Position numbers and translations under genes: made by a program. A stretch of DNA of 64,000 bases, taken from contig JAAUZE010000019.1 of assembly GCA_014804755.1 (NCBI GenBank), positions 165,772 through 229,771 on the forward strand, given 5' to 3'. The notes below the pieces were generated by a model. The model worked only from the letters and a program-made list of their open reading frames with translations, did not search any database and had not been told where the DNA came from. Positions within the stretch are counted from its first letter, which is position 1. The number at the start of each line of letters is the position of its first letter. Shown in pieces: positions 36,140 through 45,459 of this stretch. This stretch comes from Lachnospiraceae bacterium (lineage in GTDB: Bacteria; Bacillota; Clostridia; Lachnospirales; Lachnospiraceae).

Positions 36140-36997
36140 CTAGATCCAGCCCAGCGCGCTGACAAGCATTCCTGCCGTCACACCGGTGATATACAATAAT
36201 GAAATGATCCACACATTTTCTTTTAGGTGATGATTCGTCCTGCACAATACCAGGATGCCGACGCCCGCGGACACAAACAGCCCCGCCATCATTGCGCCGC
36301 CGCCCATCGCGCCCTGCACATAAAGCTGCGTTAAAACAACCGACGCTGCACAGTTCGGGATGAGTCCCACAAGACCGGCAAGCAGCTCGCCGAGTACCGG
36401 TCTGTTTAAGACGAGACCGGAGATCGTATCCTCGCCGACTACGTGAATGAGTATGCCAAGCACAAGCGTTACGGCAAAAATAAAAGCGATCATCCGGAGC
36501 GTATGCACCAGCGCCGAATTCAATATGCCTTTTTCACAGTGGCAATGGTCGTGCTCGCACAGATCATGAATGTGCAGCCCGTCCCCGCCCGTATGATTTT
36601 TTCGCACCGCGGTATCAACCAGCAGTCCGATCAGTATGCCGAGGCCGGCTTTTAGCGCAACGATCTTGACAATGACGGCTGCAGAAAGTCCGTTTGCGGT
36701 TTCCGAAAACAAAATCGGCAGCATCTCGTCCGAGGTGGACAAAAATACCGCGAGCAGTGTACCGACCGTGATGACGCGCCCCGCATAAAGATTGGCTGCC
36801 GCCGCAGAAAATCCGCACTGCGGAAGAATGCCGAGCACACCGCCGGCCACCGGACCGAACCTGCCGCTTTTCCTGATCATGCGAACAGTCCTCTCGCTCT
36901 CCCTGCTCTCAAGCCATTCCATCGCAAGATAGGCAAGGAACAAAAAGGGCAGGATTTTTATGCTGTCAATCACAGCATCCAACAATACGTCTAACAT
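36140..36997 (-). CDS. Heavy-metal/arsenic efflux permease-like protein (ArsP_2 type)
   Basis: 285 aa, about ten helices in two repeats. Near residue 55-70 GGVLGILPQCGFSAAA and in the second half GLVGLIPNCAASVVL form a repeated P-x-C-x-x-(S/A) motif, probably the metal-binding pair; between the halves is a His-rich loop (HIHDLCEHDHCHC). Thought to export arsenic-type or heavy-metal compounds (some members are annotated as manganese transporters). AAAAGGAG precedes ATG 36997. Confidence 0.8.
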   Translation of the reverse strand: MLDVLLDAVIDSIKILPFLFLAYLAMEWLESRESERTVRMIRKSGRFGPVAGGVLGILPQCGFSAAAANLYAGRVITVGTLLAVFLSTSDEMLPILFSETANGLSAAVIVKIVALKAGLGILIGLLVDTAVRKNHTGGDGLHIHDLCEHDHCHCEKGILNSALVHTLRMIAFIFAVTLVLGILIHVVGEDTISGLVLNRPVLGELLAGLVGLIPNCAASVVLTQLYVQGAMGGGAMMAGLFVSAGVGILVLCRTNHHLKENVWIISLLYITGVTAGMLVSALGWI

Positions 36998-37037
36998 AAA
37001 GCTCCTTTTGAAACGACCATGATACGGTTTTTACAGC

Positions 37038-37607
37038 CTATGCCCGCTGTTCATACACGATTCCGACTTTGATCTTCTGCGCGGTCTGACTGTCTGCAAG
37101 GCGCTCCACGATCGCCAGCCCAAACGGGATCGCACAGCCCATTCCACGCGCCATGATCATGTGCCCGCTCACTGTGACCTCGTTTTGATTCACAAGTGCA
37201 CCGCCGTCCGCAAGATGCTCCTCAAAGGTCGGATAGGAGCAAGCGTCCTTTCCTTTCAAATAGCCTCTGTGCGCAAAAATGCTCGGCGCCGCGCAGATTG
37301 CGGCAATATCCCTGCCCGCCTCATTCCACTCATCGAAGCGTGCCATCAGCGGCTCATACGCTTCCAAATTCTTGGTTCCCGGCATACCGCCCGGCAAAAT
37401 GAGCATGGACGCCGCGGAAAAATCCGCTTCTTCATATAACTGGTCCGCCGTCACGGTCACATTGTGGGAGCTAGTCACTTCCTTTTTTCCCATGATGGAA
37501 ACCGTCTTGACCGGAACGTCCGCGCGCCTTAATAAGTCCACGACCGTCAGCGCTTCAATGATCTCAAACCCGTCCGCCAAAAAAAGTAATGCTGTCTGCT
37601 TTCCCAT
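37038..37607 (-). CDS. DJ-1/PfpI-family protein
   Basis: 189 aa. Glu near 17 (DGFEIIEAL) and the nucleophile elbow Cys in AAICAAPSIFA with the following GYL; typical of the DJ-1/YajL branch, active as a deglycase/chaperone or thiol sensor. AAGGAG precedes ATG 37607. Next to the metal permease gene on the same strand, with 40 bp between, so co-transcription under stress is possible. Confidence 0.88.
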   Translation of the reverse strand: MGKQTALLFLADGFEIIEALTVVDLLRRADVPVKTVSIMGKKEVTSSHNVTVTADQLYEEADFSAASMLILPGGMPGTKNLEAYEPLMARFDEWNEAGRDIAAICAAPSIFAHRGYLKGKDACSYPTFEEHLADGGALVNQNEVTVSGHMIMARGMGCAIPFGLAIVERLADSQTAQKIKVGIVYEQRA

Positions 37608-37721
37608 CCGAATTTCTCCTTTTATTTTTTATGAACCTATCAGATCAGGTTCTTAATCCCTTATTGTCAGGCATTCCATAGCCAACTTATTTATTGTAAT
37701 ATGAAACAAGAAAAAAAGCAA

Positions 37722-38411
37722 CTAAACGAAATCCACCAGTTCTGTCAGCGAGCGAATCTCCCGTCTCTGCCCATATTCTTTCACGGTTCCCGTTCTGTTA
37801 ATCAGAACCGGATAAGCGCCTGCACGGATCCCGCAGATCATATCCTTTTCCTCATCCCCGACAAACACGATGTCCGATAGGGCGATCCGCATGGTTTCAC
37901 TCAACATCTGCAAGCCTTTAGCACAGGGCTTCCGAACACCTGTGTCATTCGAGGTAAAAGGATAATCCATATACTTTCTCAGGACGGATAAGTCTCCCAG
38001 CGCATACTCATTATCCATGCCGTATGGCACATCGGAAAGCGTGCCCAGCACAATTTTGTTGTCCGACAGCGTTTTTAATGTTGCCTCCGCTTCCGGAAAC
38101 GGAGCGCAATCCTGCCGGAAATACGAATAAAAACTTTTCTTTACCCTTTCCATATCCTTCATCGGCACATCCATGCCGCTCAGGATCTCGGTAAAAATGT
38201 GCGCAGACGATACCTCTTCTTCTCTCGGATAGATTCTTGTATTATATTTTGTCAGCACGCTGCCGGCATGCTCATATTGCTGCTCCGTAAAATGGTATCC
38301 GTATTTGTCCGCTATCTTCTCAAATGCCGGGCGGTACAATTTTGACCAGTTTAACGGATTCCGGTATTCGATGAGTGTGTGACCAATGTCAAATATGACC
38401 GCCTTGAACAT
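37722..38411 (-). CDS. HAD-superfamily hydrolase
   Basis: 229 aa. Motif I FDIGHTL (nucleophile Asp, with Gly in the second Asp slot), motif II GTLSD, motif III Lys in VRKPCAKG, motif IV VFVGDEEKD. Cap type C1. Phosphatase or phosphonatase-like; substrate unknown. CGGAGG precedes ATG 38411. Confidence 0.85.
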   Translation of the reverse strand: MFKAVIFDIGHTLIEYRNPLNWSKLYRPAFEKIADKYGYHFTEQQYEHAGSVLTKYNTRIYPREEEVSSAHIFTEILSGMDVPMKDMERVKKSFYSYFRQDCAPFPEAEATLKTLSDNKIVLGTLSDVPYGMDNEYALGDLSVLRKYMDYPFTSNDTGVRKPCAKGLQMLSETMRIALSDIVFVGDEEKDMICGIRAGAYPVLINRTGTVKEYGQRREIRSLTELVDFV

Positions 38412-38443
38412 GGCGTACCTCCGATTGTGTCTTTTATGAATCG

Positions 38444-39757
38444 CTAATTGGACTGTTGATCAGGCAGAACGTACTTACTGCTTCTTCCTTTGCCACGCTG
38501 TACAAGCAATCCTTTTTCCACCACCCTTCTCAACAAGCGTGATGCCGAGGAAGCGCTGATTTCCAGTTGTGCCTCCACATTTATTCTGGTAATCTCACCA
38601 TTCTTTTTCACAAAATCAATCACCCGCTCTTCTTCACCGGCAATCGGATTCGATTTTTTGAATTCCTCACCATAATTCATATTCGGCAATGTAATCTTGA
38701 ATGCATTATTTGTCGTTTCGATCATCGGTGTTTTACCGGAATTCTCATAGGCCTTCAGAATCTTACGGATTCCGGTGCCGTATGCTTCGATCAACTCTAA
38801 GCGATAAAATACATTCGCCAAGCTCTGGTTCCGACACACGGACAACCCGACCATCACATCTTCCAACTCAATCCCCGGATACAGACCGCCAACCGAAACA
38901 AATTCCATACGATCAGCATAGATACTGATCAGGGCACTGGCACTGAAACCATAATCACGGTGCACTAATACATTCAGCAATGCCTCGCGTACGGCAACTT
39001 CCGGGTAATCTCTTGTATCAATACGCCGCAACTTATCAAAGATCGCACGGGTCTGATTCCGCAAGTCGATATAAGAATATACGTCATTTAACTGTTGCAT
39101 CAGGGAGCCTGTAAACTCATGCCGGTCCTTAAAAATATTCTGATCATTGTCCTGGAAAACCGCAACCTTGATCGTGTGCATACACTGATCGGATAAAAGC
39201 AAGGCAAGATTCGTATAAATACCGTCAGAATTCAGCAACTTTAATGTCTGCATCTGCTTCGTTCCAAACGGGATCTCCCTTACAAAAAATTCTTTCTCTG
39301 TTGCCCGGAATGTCAATTCCTGATTCAGAGCCCGCATTTTCTCAAAACGTTCACCGTCCGTTTCCTTAATCATATACCGGATCATCGTATCCGTTGCAGG
39401 CACCGATGAATATCCCTGCCGCACATACACGCCTTCCGGCCGAAGTCCTTTTTTAGCGATATAATATGGTCTATTTGTTCCTCTTTGAATGTCTATTGCA
39501 ACAATATGTTTTCCTTCAACCTCCAATGTTTCATAATGGAGAAACATGGTCAAATCCGGTTTGATTGCATCACGTATCATATTGCTGACTTGCAGAACAG
39601 TTTCATCTGTATTTTGTATGCCCGTTACCGTCCCGTCATCCTGAATCCCGATATACAATTTTCCACCATCACAGTTTGCAAAAGCGATCACCTCTTTTTT
39701 AATGTCATCAACAACGATTGCTTTTAACTCAATATTTTCGCTTTCATGAAAGTTCAT
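38444..39757 (-). CDS. AlbA_2/ATPase-like regulator with C-terminal winged helix
   Basis: 437 aa. Residues about 5-120 form an AlbA_2 domain (ENIELKAIVVDDIKKEVIAFANCDGGKLYIGI). Central part has ATP-binding recombination features (NVLVHRDYGFSAS, VSVGGLYPG, YGTGIRKI). Residues about 380-435 look like a winged helix (EERVIDFVKKNGEITRINVEAQLEISASSASRLLRRVVEKGL). Its promoter overlaps a 15-bp palindrome, which points to autoregulation. Function otherwise unknown; the family is frequently mobile. Confidence 0.85.
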   Translation of the reverse strand: MNFHESENIELKAIVVDDIKKEVIAFANCDGGKLYIGIQDDGTVTGIQNTDETVLQVSNMIRDAIKPDLTMFLHYETLEVEGKHIVAIDIQRGTNRPYYIAKKGLRPEGVYVRQGYSSVPATDTMIRYMIKETDGERFEKMRALNQELTFRATEKEFFVREIPFGTKQMQTLKLLNSDGIYTNLALLLSDQCMHTIKVAVFQDNDQNIFKDRHEFTGSLMQQLNDVYSYIDLRNQTRAIFDKLRRIDTRDYPEVAVREALLNVLVHRDYGFSASALISIYADRMEFVSVGGLYPGIELEDVMVGLSVCRNQSLANVFYRLELIEAYGTGIRKILKAYENSGKTPMIETTNNAFKITLPNMNYGEEFKKSNPIAGEEERVIDFVKKNGEITRINVEAQLEISASSASRLLRRVVEKGLLVQRGKGRSSKYVLPDQQSN

Positions 39758-39790
39758 ACCGCATATCCCCCATACACTTTTTCAAGTCAC

Positions 39791-39819
39791 ATTATAGTCA
39801 ATCACGTCAATCTCGTCAA
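39791..39819 (-). promoter_or_regulatory. Promoter of the AlbA_2 regulator gene
   Basis: Minus-strand -35 TTGACG (39814-39819), 17-bp spacer, perfect TATAAT (39791-39796). Confidence 0.85.
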
Positions 39820-39839
39820 TATTTTTGACGAGATTGACG
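39805..39839. promoter_or_regulatory. 15-bp palindromic operator over the AlbA_2 promoter
   Basis: Perfect inverted repeat, arm CGTCAATCTCGTCAA, 5-bp centre. Each arm contains two CGTCAA units; a further GTCAATC lies at 39797-39803. The palindrome covers the -35 box, so a dimer or higher oligomer bound here would repress. It could also act as a hairpin. Confidence 0.7.
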
Positions 39840-39920
39840 AGAAAAAGGCACTCATCCTTCCTTGGATATGGATGAAATGCCCTTTAGATATCATTTATTA
39901 TATCACTTTATACATTCCCT

Positions 39921-40673
39921 TTATTGTTTCACAAAAACGGTATTTCCGACATGCACATGATTTACCCATACAACGCCGTTTTCATTTGTGATCTCATATA
40001 ATTCTTTATCCTTAATCACGGTATTATGATAGAGCTCCATATATTCATCATTTTGAGGAAAAGGAAATTTCATTTCGGTAAGGACTCGCTTTTCTTTTAC
40101 AAAACCATTGTTCGTAAATATCTCGTCCAGCTCAGCGGAGGAATAAAAATGATTATGACCGTCTCTTTTTACCCTCATGAACGCATCAATGATTCCCTTA
40201 TCATCCTTTTCATTTCCCATGGGATCAGAGACCAGGACTTTTCCTCCCTTTACCAAGAGCCAGTTCATCTGCCTGACGGCATTTGCCGCGTTCGGAAAAT
40301 GATGAAATGCGTATCGGGTAACAATCAGATCAAAACTCTCACTCCGAAACGGATATGCTAATCCGTCAAACGTTTGGAAGCTCAGGTTTGTGATACCCTT
40401 TTCTTTCACGGCAGCATTATTTTTTTCTATGATCGTCTCTGCAATATCAATTCCGCAGACATGTGCCGCCGGAAAGGCTTCCGCCAGCGGAAACGCCAGA
40501 TAACCGGTGCCCGTTCCGATATCCAGAATCCGATCGTACGCGCTGTCTTGCACCAACGATAACAATAAGGATAGATGCGCGTCATCCCTTATGATACCGG
40601 CATATTTTTCATTATCCAAGATGCGGTTAAAGCTCTTTTTTGCCTGCTCTACCTGTTCCATATCACGATTCAT
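39921..40673 (-). CDS. Class I SAM-dependent methyltransferase
   Basis: 250 aa. ILDIGTGTGYLAFPLAE (SAM motif I) near residue 50, acidic loop GIDIAE, and DLIVTRYAFHHFPN (motif IV region). Reported partners of this type are small molecules, but no substrate can be assigned. ATG 40673 preceded by a GGGAGGAT-type site. Confidence 0.85.
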   Translation of the reverse strand: MNRDMEQVEQAKKSFNRILDNEKYAGIIRDDAHLSLLLSLVQDSAYDRILDIGTGTGYLAFPLAEAFPAAHVCGIDIAETIIEKNNAAVKEKGITNLSFQTFDGLAYPFRSESFDLIVTRYAFHHFPNAANAVRQMNWLLVKGGKVLVSDPMGNEKDDKGIIDAFMRVKRDGHNHFYSSAELDEIFTNNGFVKEKRVLTEMKFPFPQNDEYMELYHNTVIKDKELYEITNENGVVWVNHVHVGNTVFVKQ

Positions 40674-40716
40674 CGCAGTATCCTCCCTTTCTCTGATGGC
40701 TCCAATAACCCAAAAC

Positions 40717-40748
40717 GGGCATGTACTATTTTAACATAGCACATGCCC
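40717..40748 (-). terminator. Terminator of the DUF1062 gene
   Basis: Stem GGGCATGTgCTAT / ATAGtACATGCCC with one mismatch, 6-nt loop, then GTTTTGG on the minus strand. Confidence 0.75.
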
Positions 40749-40766
40749 TCGCATTCCGCAATATTC

Positions 40767-41363
40767 CTACCGTCTGAAAATCTGCTCACTTATCCGAACA
40801 GAAATGGCCTGCGGTTGTACGGCTTCCCAATGCAGTTCTCCTTCCTGCAGCATTTTTTGAACCTGACTTCTCGACATGCCCAAGATCTCCGCAATCTGCT
40901 TTTCCGGCCGGATTTTTAATCCATACGTATTGTGTACGTTAAGTACGAGTCCGTCTTCTCCGGCACCACCATCCTCTCTTTCCTCACAGTATGTCGTATC
41001 GCACTGCTTCACAAAGTCATAGTTTAAGCGTTCTAAATCGATCTCTGCCTTGTTTTTTTGAAATAATGACATGTCTCTGCCGTATTTTTCCGCAAGCTCC
41101 TCCTCATTCCTTAAAAAGCAATCATATTCTTCTTTTGGAATGGAAGAAGCTTTTTTTCGTTCATAAATCGTAAGATTTAAGGTGTGCCGGCACGTCTCGC
41201 ACTGATAGATCAGCCAGACATCCAGTTTACTGCCGTTGGCGTTGACGCGGAATTTTTTCGTGTTGATAAAATTTGTTTTTCTGCAGCATCCGGCACAGCC
41301 CCGGATCACTGAGAAAGATTCTTTTGGAACAATCTCATATTCTACGATTCTACAATAGCTCAT
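40767..41363 (-). CDS. DUF1062 protein
   Basis: 198 aa. Zinc-knuckle-like CAGC at the N terminus and CETC near 50, the FRVNANGSKLDVWLIYQC core typical of DUF1062, and a C-terminal helix-turn-helix-like IAEILGMSRSQVQKML. AGGAG before ATG 41363 makes that start better than the ATG 6 bp upstream. Family function unknown. Confidence 0.85.
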   Translation of the reverse strand: MSYCRIVEYEIVPKESFSVIRGCAGCCRKTNFINTKKFRVNANGSKLDVWLIYQCETCRHTLNLTIYERKKASSIPKEEYDCFLRNEEELAEKYGRDMSLFQKNKAEIDLERLNYDFVKQCDTTYCEEREDGGAGEDGLVLNVHNTYGLKIRPEKQIAEILGMSRSQVQKMLQEGELHWEAVQPQAISVRISEQIFRR

Positions 41364-41459
41364 TTGCATCTCCTATTCACGATAGTCCGATGCGCAGGCT
41401 ATTACCGTTTTAAGTTTTTTATTTGCAATAGCCGCGCTATGCAAAATAAACAGGTGTCG

Positions 41460-42176
41460 TCATAAGCCGTTTCCTCCTCTCTTTTTTGCCACAATGATGT
41501 CCGCTTCCTCGGGTGCATCCCATATTTTTTCAGCATGGAATCCCGCGCTTTGCAATAAAGAAAGCTCGTGCTCCAACGTCAGCGGAATGTCAAAATGAAC
41601 AAAACGCTGTTCGGGAATGGCGGATTTTTTTCGTTTCTCCGTGTACGTACTGCGCAAAAGTTCTTCCTCCTCCTCACAGCAGGCGATGTAATCCCCCAAC
41701 AGAAATACGCCGCCCGCCTTCAGACCAAGAAATATCTTTTTGTAGAGCTCCTTTTTCGCCTCCGGCAAGAAATGATGCAGGCTCTCAAAAGAGATTACGG
41801 CATCCCATTTTTCTAAACCGAAATCATATTGAAAATAATCCCGGCACACGGTCGTCAGTTTCTTTTCGGGATGCTTTTGCCGCAATTGTTCCAGCATTTC
41901 CTGACAAAGATCGACGCCCGTAACGGCGATATCGGGGTTCTTTATCCAAATCTGATCCAATTCCAGACCGGTGCCGCACCCCAAATCCAAAATATTCCGG
42001 CAGTCACCGGGCAGCAGCTCGGCAAATCTCTGATAGGACTTTTCCCAAATCCCCATATGCTCCTCATAACCGTCCAGTCTTTTTATAAAGAAGTCAGCCA
42101 TCTCCTCCAGCGGAGAATCCGCCGTATCTGAAAGCCACTGTTTCAGACCGCGCAAATATTGTTCTCTTGATTCCAT
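41460..42176 (-). CDS. Class I SAM-dependent methyltransferase
   Basis: 238 aa. NILDLGCGTGLELDQI motif I, TGVDLCQEM acidic loop, WDAVISFESLHHFLPE motif IV. Unlike the methyltransferase at 39921 in sequence outside the motifs. GGAAAGG precedes ATG 42176. Substrate unknown. Confidence 0.85.
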   Translation of the reverse strand: MESREQYLRGLKQWLSDTADSPLEEMADFFIKRLDGYEEHMGIWEKSYQRFAELLPGDCRNILDLGCGTGLELDQIWIKNPDIAVTGVDLCQEMLEQLRQKHPEKKLTTVCRDYFQYDFGLEKWDAVISFESLHHFLPEAKKELYKKIFLGLKAGGVFLLGDYIACCEEEEELLRSTYTEKRKKSAIPEQRFVHFDIPLTLEHELSLLQSAGFHAEKIWDAPEEADIIVAKKRGGNGL

Positions 42177-42230
42177 TTCTTTTCCTTTCCGGCGTCCTAT
42201 GTTCGGGTAATCACAAACGCCATTTCTCCG

Positions 42231-42295
42231 GGAAAACGCTGATCAAAGTGTTTCCTGCACCGAATATATCGGTGGCACTAAAAATCAGCGCTTCC
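42231..42295. repeat. Composite hairpin of the GGAAACGCTGAT family
   Basis: Outer arms GGAAAACGCTGAT (42231-42243) and ATCAGCGCTTCC (42284-42295), inner CACCGA/TCGGTG (42258-42263, 42269-42274), and GTGTTTCC at 42248-42255. Related pieces occur at 63731-63800 and 35064-35091. Confidence 0.6.
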
Positions 42296-42408
42296 TTCGT
42301 GTAAGAATAGTTTAACGGATATCACTGCATCCAAGCACCTTATACTTATTTATAAAAAAGAACGCTACGCGTTCTTTCATGGCCATGAAATTTCCTATAA
42401 GTAAAAAA

Positions 42409-42434
42409 CGTGAGCCAACTTTCGTCAGCTCACG
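42409..42434 (-). terminator. Terminator overlapping the CD3324-like stop codon
   Basis: Stem CGTGAGC/GCTCACG with TTTTTTAC after it on the minus strand. The gene's last codons lie inside the stem. Confidence 0.75.
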
Positions 42435-42706
42435 TTCCGTCGTTTTTCTTGTCTGATGATGCGCTGTATGCTTTTTTCGGATAAATAATAATGATCTGCC
42501 AGTTCCCCGATAGACATACCGGACAAATGATCCTGATAGATTGATTCATTCCTGCGCTGCAGTTCAGATCGGTATGACGTCTTACTTCCCCACTGCCGCC
42601 TATTCTCCTGCTTTCGCGGAATATAGATGTTTGCTCCGTCAACATACTGCTGTATCAGTTCTATTACCTCGTTTGGCAGAAATTCTTCTGCTCTCCTATA
42701 GCCCAT
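42425..42706 (-). CDS. CD3324-family small HTH protein
   Basis: 93 aa. N-terminal YRRAEEFLPNEVIELIQQYVDG, basic middle (RKQENRRQWG), and a C-terminal helix-turn-helix (MSIGELADHYYLSEKSIQRIIRQEK). Resembles the CD3324/Mor-like small regulators seen in Clostridia. AGGAGG precedes ATG 42706. Confidence 0.8.
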   Translation of the reverse strand: MGYRRAEEFLPNEVIELIQQYVDGANIYIPRKQENRRQWGSKTSYRSELQRRNESIYQDHLSGMSIGELADHYYLSEKSIQRIIRQEKRRNVS

Positions 42707-42861
42707 GTCTGCCTCCTAAATATATATTTTTTAGGAATCGCAGCGGCTATAACAATATTATTCTACATTGCAATAGCCTCTGCTATGCAAACATAACATA
42801 TCGTTTCAAATCATAATCCCCCTTTCCGAATGCTCTTTTACGCTTACTGTTTCTAAAATCC

Positions 42862-43791
42862 TCACATCGAAAGCTGCCTCGTAAAATCCTCTATGCTTCC
42901 CGCTTTCGCAGCCAGTTTCAGCCATGCGCGCAAAACCGCCTCATCCTTTTGCACGGTGATCTGCTCTTTTAGAGAGGACGGTATCTCGCCGAAGTCACTA
43001 AGCAGTTCTAAAATATCATTTATCTTCCCTTGAATCACGCCTTTCTCTATTCCTTTCTCAATTCCTTCCGCAAGTCCAGCAGCTTTTCCCTCCGCAATCG
43101 CTTCTTCCCGTATCCGTTCCTCAATCTCAAAGCTTTTCATATAGGCAAGCCCCACCTTCCCGTCACATTTGACCGCCGTTACCATCTCATGCAGTCTCTG
43201 TAAGCTCTCTGTCTTTGCATTCTCCCTTGACGAATGCTCCATGTAATGCAGAAGTTCCCGTAAACTCTTCGGCGGATTTCCCTTCGTTCCCTGCGTATAA
43301 AGAAAAATTGTTCTCGCTCCGTCCTCATATGGTAACTCTGGGACCTCTATACAGCCGTTCTTGATCGTATAGACCATCCGATCAAGAGAAAAAGGATCAT
43401 AGGTCGTGATAAAGATCACAACGACATTCCGAAGGGCACGATATTTCTCTCCCGCTTTCAAGCTTCCATCGTCCAGCTTCGCATGATAAAACCGCACTCT
43501 TTTCGGCAAGGCAGCAACATCACCTTTTCCATCGTTGTTGTCCGGCTCCAGATCGAAGAGTTCCCCGTCTTCTTCATCTAGGTACACATCCATTCGGATG
43601 CCGTGTTTGTCCGTATCCTCTCCCTGCATGAAGTGTTGCGGAATCACCTTAATCTTTCCGAGCTTTCTGCCCAAAATGCACTCCAAGATGCAGCGCGCCG
43701 CGGGCTCTCCGTAGACCTGATGGCTCGTCAGACTGTTCACCAAAAAGTTATCCACCAGATTTAGTTCTTCCAATTGTCGTAATTGTCTCAT
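42862..43791 (-). CDS. Rpn-family PD-(D/E)XK nuclease/transposase-like
   Basis: 309 aa. Beginning MRQLRQLEELNLVDNFLVN, catalytic-type D-x-Y..FDLEPD in the RMDVYLDEEDGELFDLEPDN region, C-terminal run of AEGKAAGLAEGIEKGIEKG repeats, all typical of the Rpn recombination-promoting nucleases. AGGAGG precedes ATG 43791; the ORF extends 33 codons further up without a site. Its terminal inverted repeats were not found, so movement is not proved. The metal ligand Lys of the classic motif is not evident. Confidence 0.8.
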   Translation of the reverse strand: MRQLRQLEELNLVDNFLVNSLTSHQVYGEPAARCILECILGRKLGKIKVIPQHFMQGEDTDKHGIRMDVYLDEEDGELFDLEPDNNDGKGDVAALPKRVRFYHAKLDDGSLKAGEKYRALRNVVVIFITTYDPFSLDRMVYTIKNGCIEVPELPYEDGARTIFLYTQGTKGNPPKSLRELLHYMEHSSRENAKTESLQRLHEMVTAVKCDGKVGLAYMKSFEIEERIREEAIAEGKAAGLAEGIEKGIEKGVIQGKINDILELLSDFGEIPSSLKEQITVQKDEAVLRAWLKLAAKAGSIEDFTRQLSM

Positions 43792-44230
43792 TTTTCCTCC
43801 TGTTCCCATAGTGCACGAAAACAGGAGGCTATCTGTCTCTTTTCTTTTTCCATACACTATGCTTTTCAATTTGTTTTGTGGGTAAAGCATAGATTACAAA
43901 AGATCGCTTCGCGTTCTTTTAGAAAAAGTAAGATCTTGAAATCGGCAGAATGCCGTCTGACACGGATTACTTTTCAGAAATGACTGACACTCCCGAAAAC
44001 AATCCATCAAAGAATATATGCTTTGTGCTGATTATACAAAGTTTTGCCCCTTGCGTCAAGGTAACATCCTAAAAATCTCTTTTAAGTCTTATTTAAGATC
44101 ATGATTGCCGGGATAGAACTCCGGCAATTTCACCAACTCACATTGAATTTGGGGGAAGTTTATGATAATATTCAGAACAGCAAACCGAATTTCGGCAATG
44201 CAAAAACCATATGAAGCGGAGAAGGGACTT
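43792..44230. other. Gene-poor region between Rpn and the HEXXH gene
   Basis: About 440 bp if the downstream gene starts at 44231. An inverted repeat CTATGCTTT (43857-43865) / AAAGCATAG (43884-43892) lies 65 bp before the Rpn start. No terminator and no small gene were found. Confidence 0.45.
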
Positions 44231-44689
44231 ATGCTTGCATACAAATTATTGCAATGCACATGGGGATTGCCACAGACATTAGTCGGTGCAATATATTTCT
44301 TGATAAACAGAAAGCAGCCACATTTTGATTACAATGGCGCTGTTGCAACTATCTGGAAAAGCAAATCCAGTTTGTCACTTGGGTTGTTCGTGTTTGTTTC
44401 AGATGACCCGTTTTACTATTATCCTGATTACCGTGATAAATTTGACGAAAATACATATTCAAAAATGCTATTAGTTCATGAGTATGGGCATACAATACAA
44501 TCTTTAATATTTGGACCGGTTTATTTGATTGCAGTAGGAATCCCTTCCGTTCTTTGGAGTTTTTTCCCCTTATTTGTAAGGAAAAGGGAACGTCAAAAGA
44601 TATCCTATTTTTCGGCATATCCGGAAAGGTGGGCAAATCATCTGGGAGAGCTGATAACCAAGGAAAACTCTATTGGTGAACCATTATAA
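44231..44689 (+). CDS. Membrane protein with HEXXH motif, hypothetical
   Basis: 152 aa. Starts MLAYKLLQCTWGLPQTL; contains HEYGH in LLVHEYGHTIQS, the zinc-protease type motif, and a hydrophobic stretch after it (LIFGPVYLIAVGIPSVLWSFF). Gene start: ATG 44231 with AGAAGGGA upstream is my choice; ATG 44162 in the same frame with GGGGGAAG is the alternative and adds 23 residues. Possibly a membrane-linked metalloprotease fragment or regulator. Function unknown. Confidence 0.65.
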   Translation: MLAYKLLQCTWGLPQTLVGAIYFLINRKQPHFDYNGAVATIWKSKSSLSLGLFVFVSDDPFYYYPDYRDKFDENTYSKMLLVHEYGHTIQSLIFGPVYLIAVGIPSVLWSFFPLFVRKRERQKISYFSAYPERWANHLGELITKENSIGEPL

Positions 44690-44724
44690 ATGATAATGTT
44701 ACATTCCTATTCCGATCCTATTTT

Positions 44725-45444
44725 CTACTTAACATCCGAATTATTTACTTTTTCTATCCACATCGCATAAGCCAGCGAGACGACAGTCAATACCGCCGCT
44801 GAGATTATGGCTAATGCTTTTGTCCCGCTAACCGCAAACGCGCTGAGGGAATTGACCGCACTGTGTGTCAGGATGCAGGGGATCAAACTCTTCGAATGAT
44901 AAAAAATAATCGTAAAAACAAATCCGATTGCCGAAGCATAACAGATTTGTAATAAGGTTGAAAATACTTCCGCGCCGTTTAAGAGGTTCACAATATGACC
45001 GATACCAAAAGTGATACTTGAAACGAGGATTGCGCGTTTCACATTTTGTCTGCACATTGCCTTGAATAAAAAGCCCCGGAAAATGACCTCCTCCAAAAAT
45101 CCCACGCACAGCATACTTACCACATACAGTATCGTTTCCACTACAGACATATGGAGCCCGACCCCACGCCAGAGATTCGTGGACGCGATCAGAACAAGCG
45201 GCAGGAAATACAGATACTTTCTGTAATCGATTTTCACTATACCAAGCCCGTATTTCTCTGCCAATCCGTTCCTGCCTATCCAAACCGCAAGAAACGCGGT
45301 CATCGCCAGACACAGGGGCGCTGTGACGATCTTCGCCGTCCCCAGCCCCGCTGAAATCTGATCTGCCACACTGAACAGAATGACATACAGGCCGATCCAG
45401 ACCAAAGAAAAAGCAAGTTCATTTTTTTGATAGAAACGCGTCAT
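44725..45444 (-). CDS. CPBP-family intramembrane glutamic protease
   Basis: 239 aa, about seven helices. EEVIFRGFLF (catalytic Glu-Glu and Arg motif), GIGHIVNL (His) and HSAVN (second His) are the three conserved motifs. CPBP members process membrane-linked peptides, including CAAX-like and bacteriocin-immunity roles. AGGAGG precedes ATG 45444. It lies 15 bp downstream of the TetR gene. Confidence 0.88.
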   Translation of the reverse strand: MTRFYQKNELAFSLVWIGLYVILFSVADQISAGLGTAKIVTAPLCLAMTAFLAVWIGRNGLAEKYGLGIVKIDYRKYLYFLPLVLIASTNLWRGVGLHMSVVETILYVVSMLCVGFLEEVIFRGFLFKAMCRQNVKRAILVSSITFGIGHIVNLLNGAEVFSTLLQICYASAIGFVFTIIFYHSKSLIPCILTHSAVNSLSAFAVSGTKALAIISAAVLTVVSLAYAMWIEKVNNSDVK

Positions 45445-45459
45445 GAAAACGATAACCTC

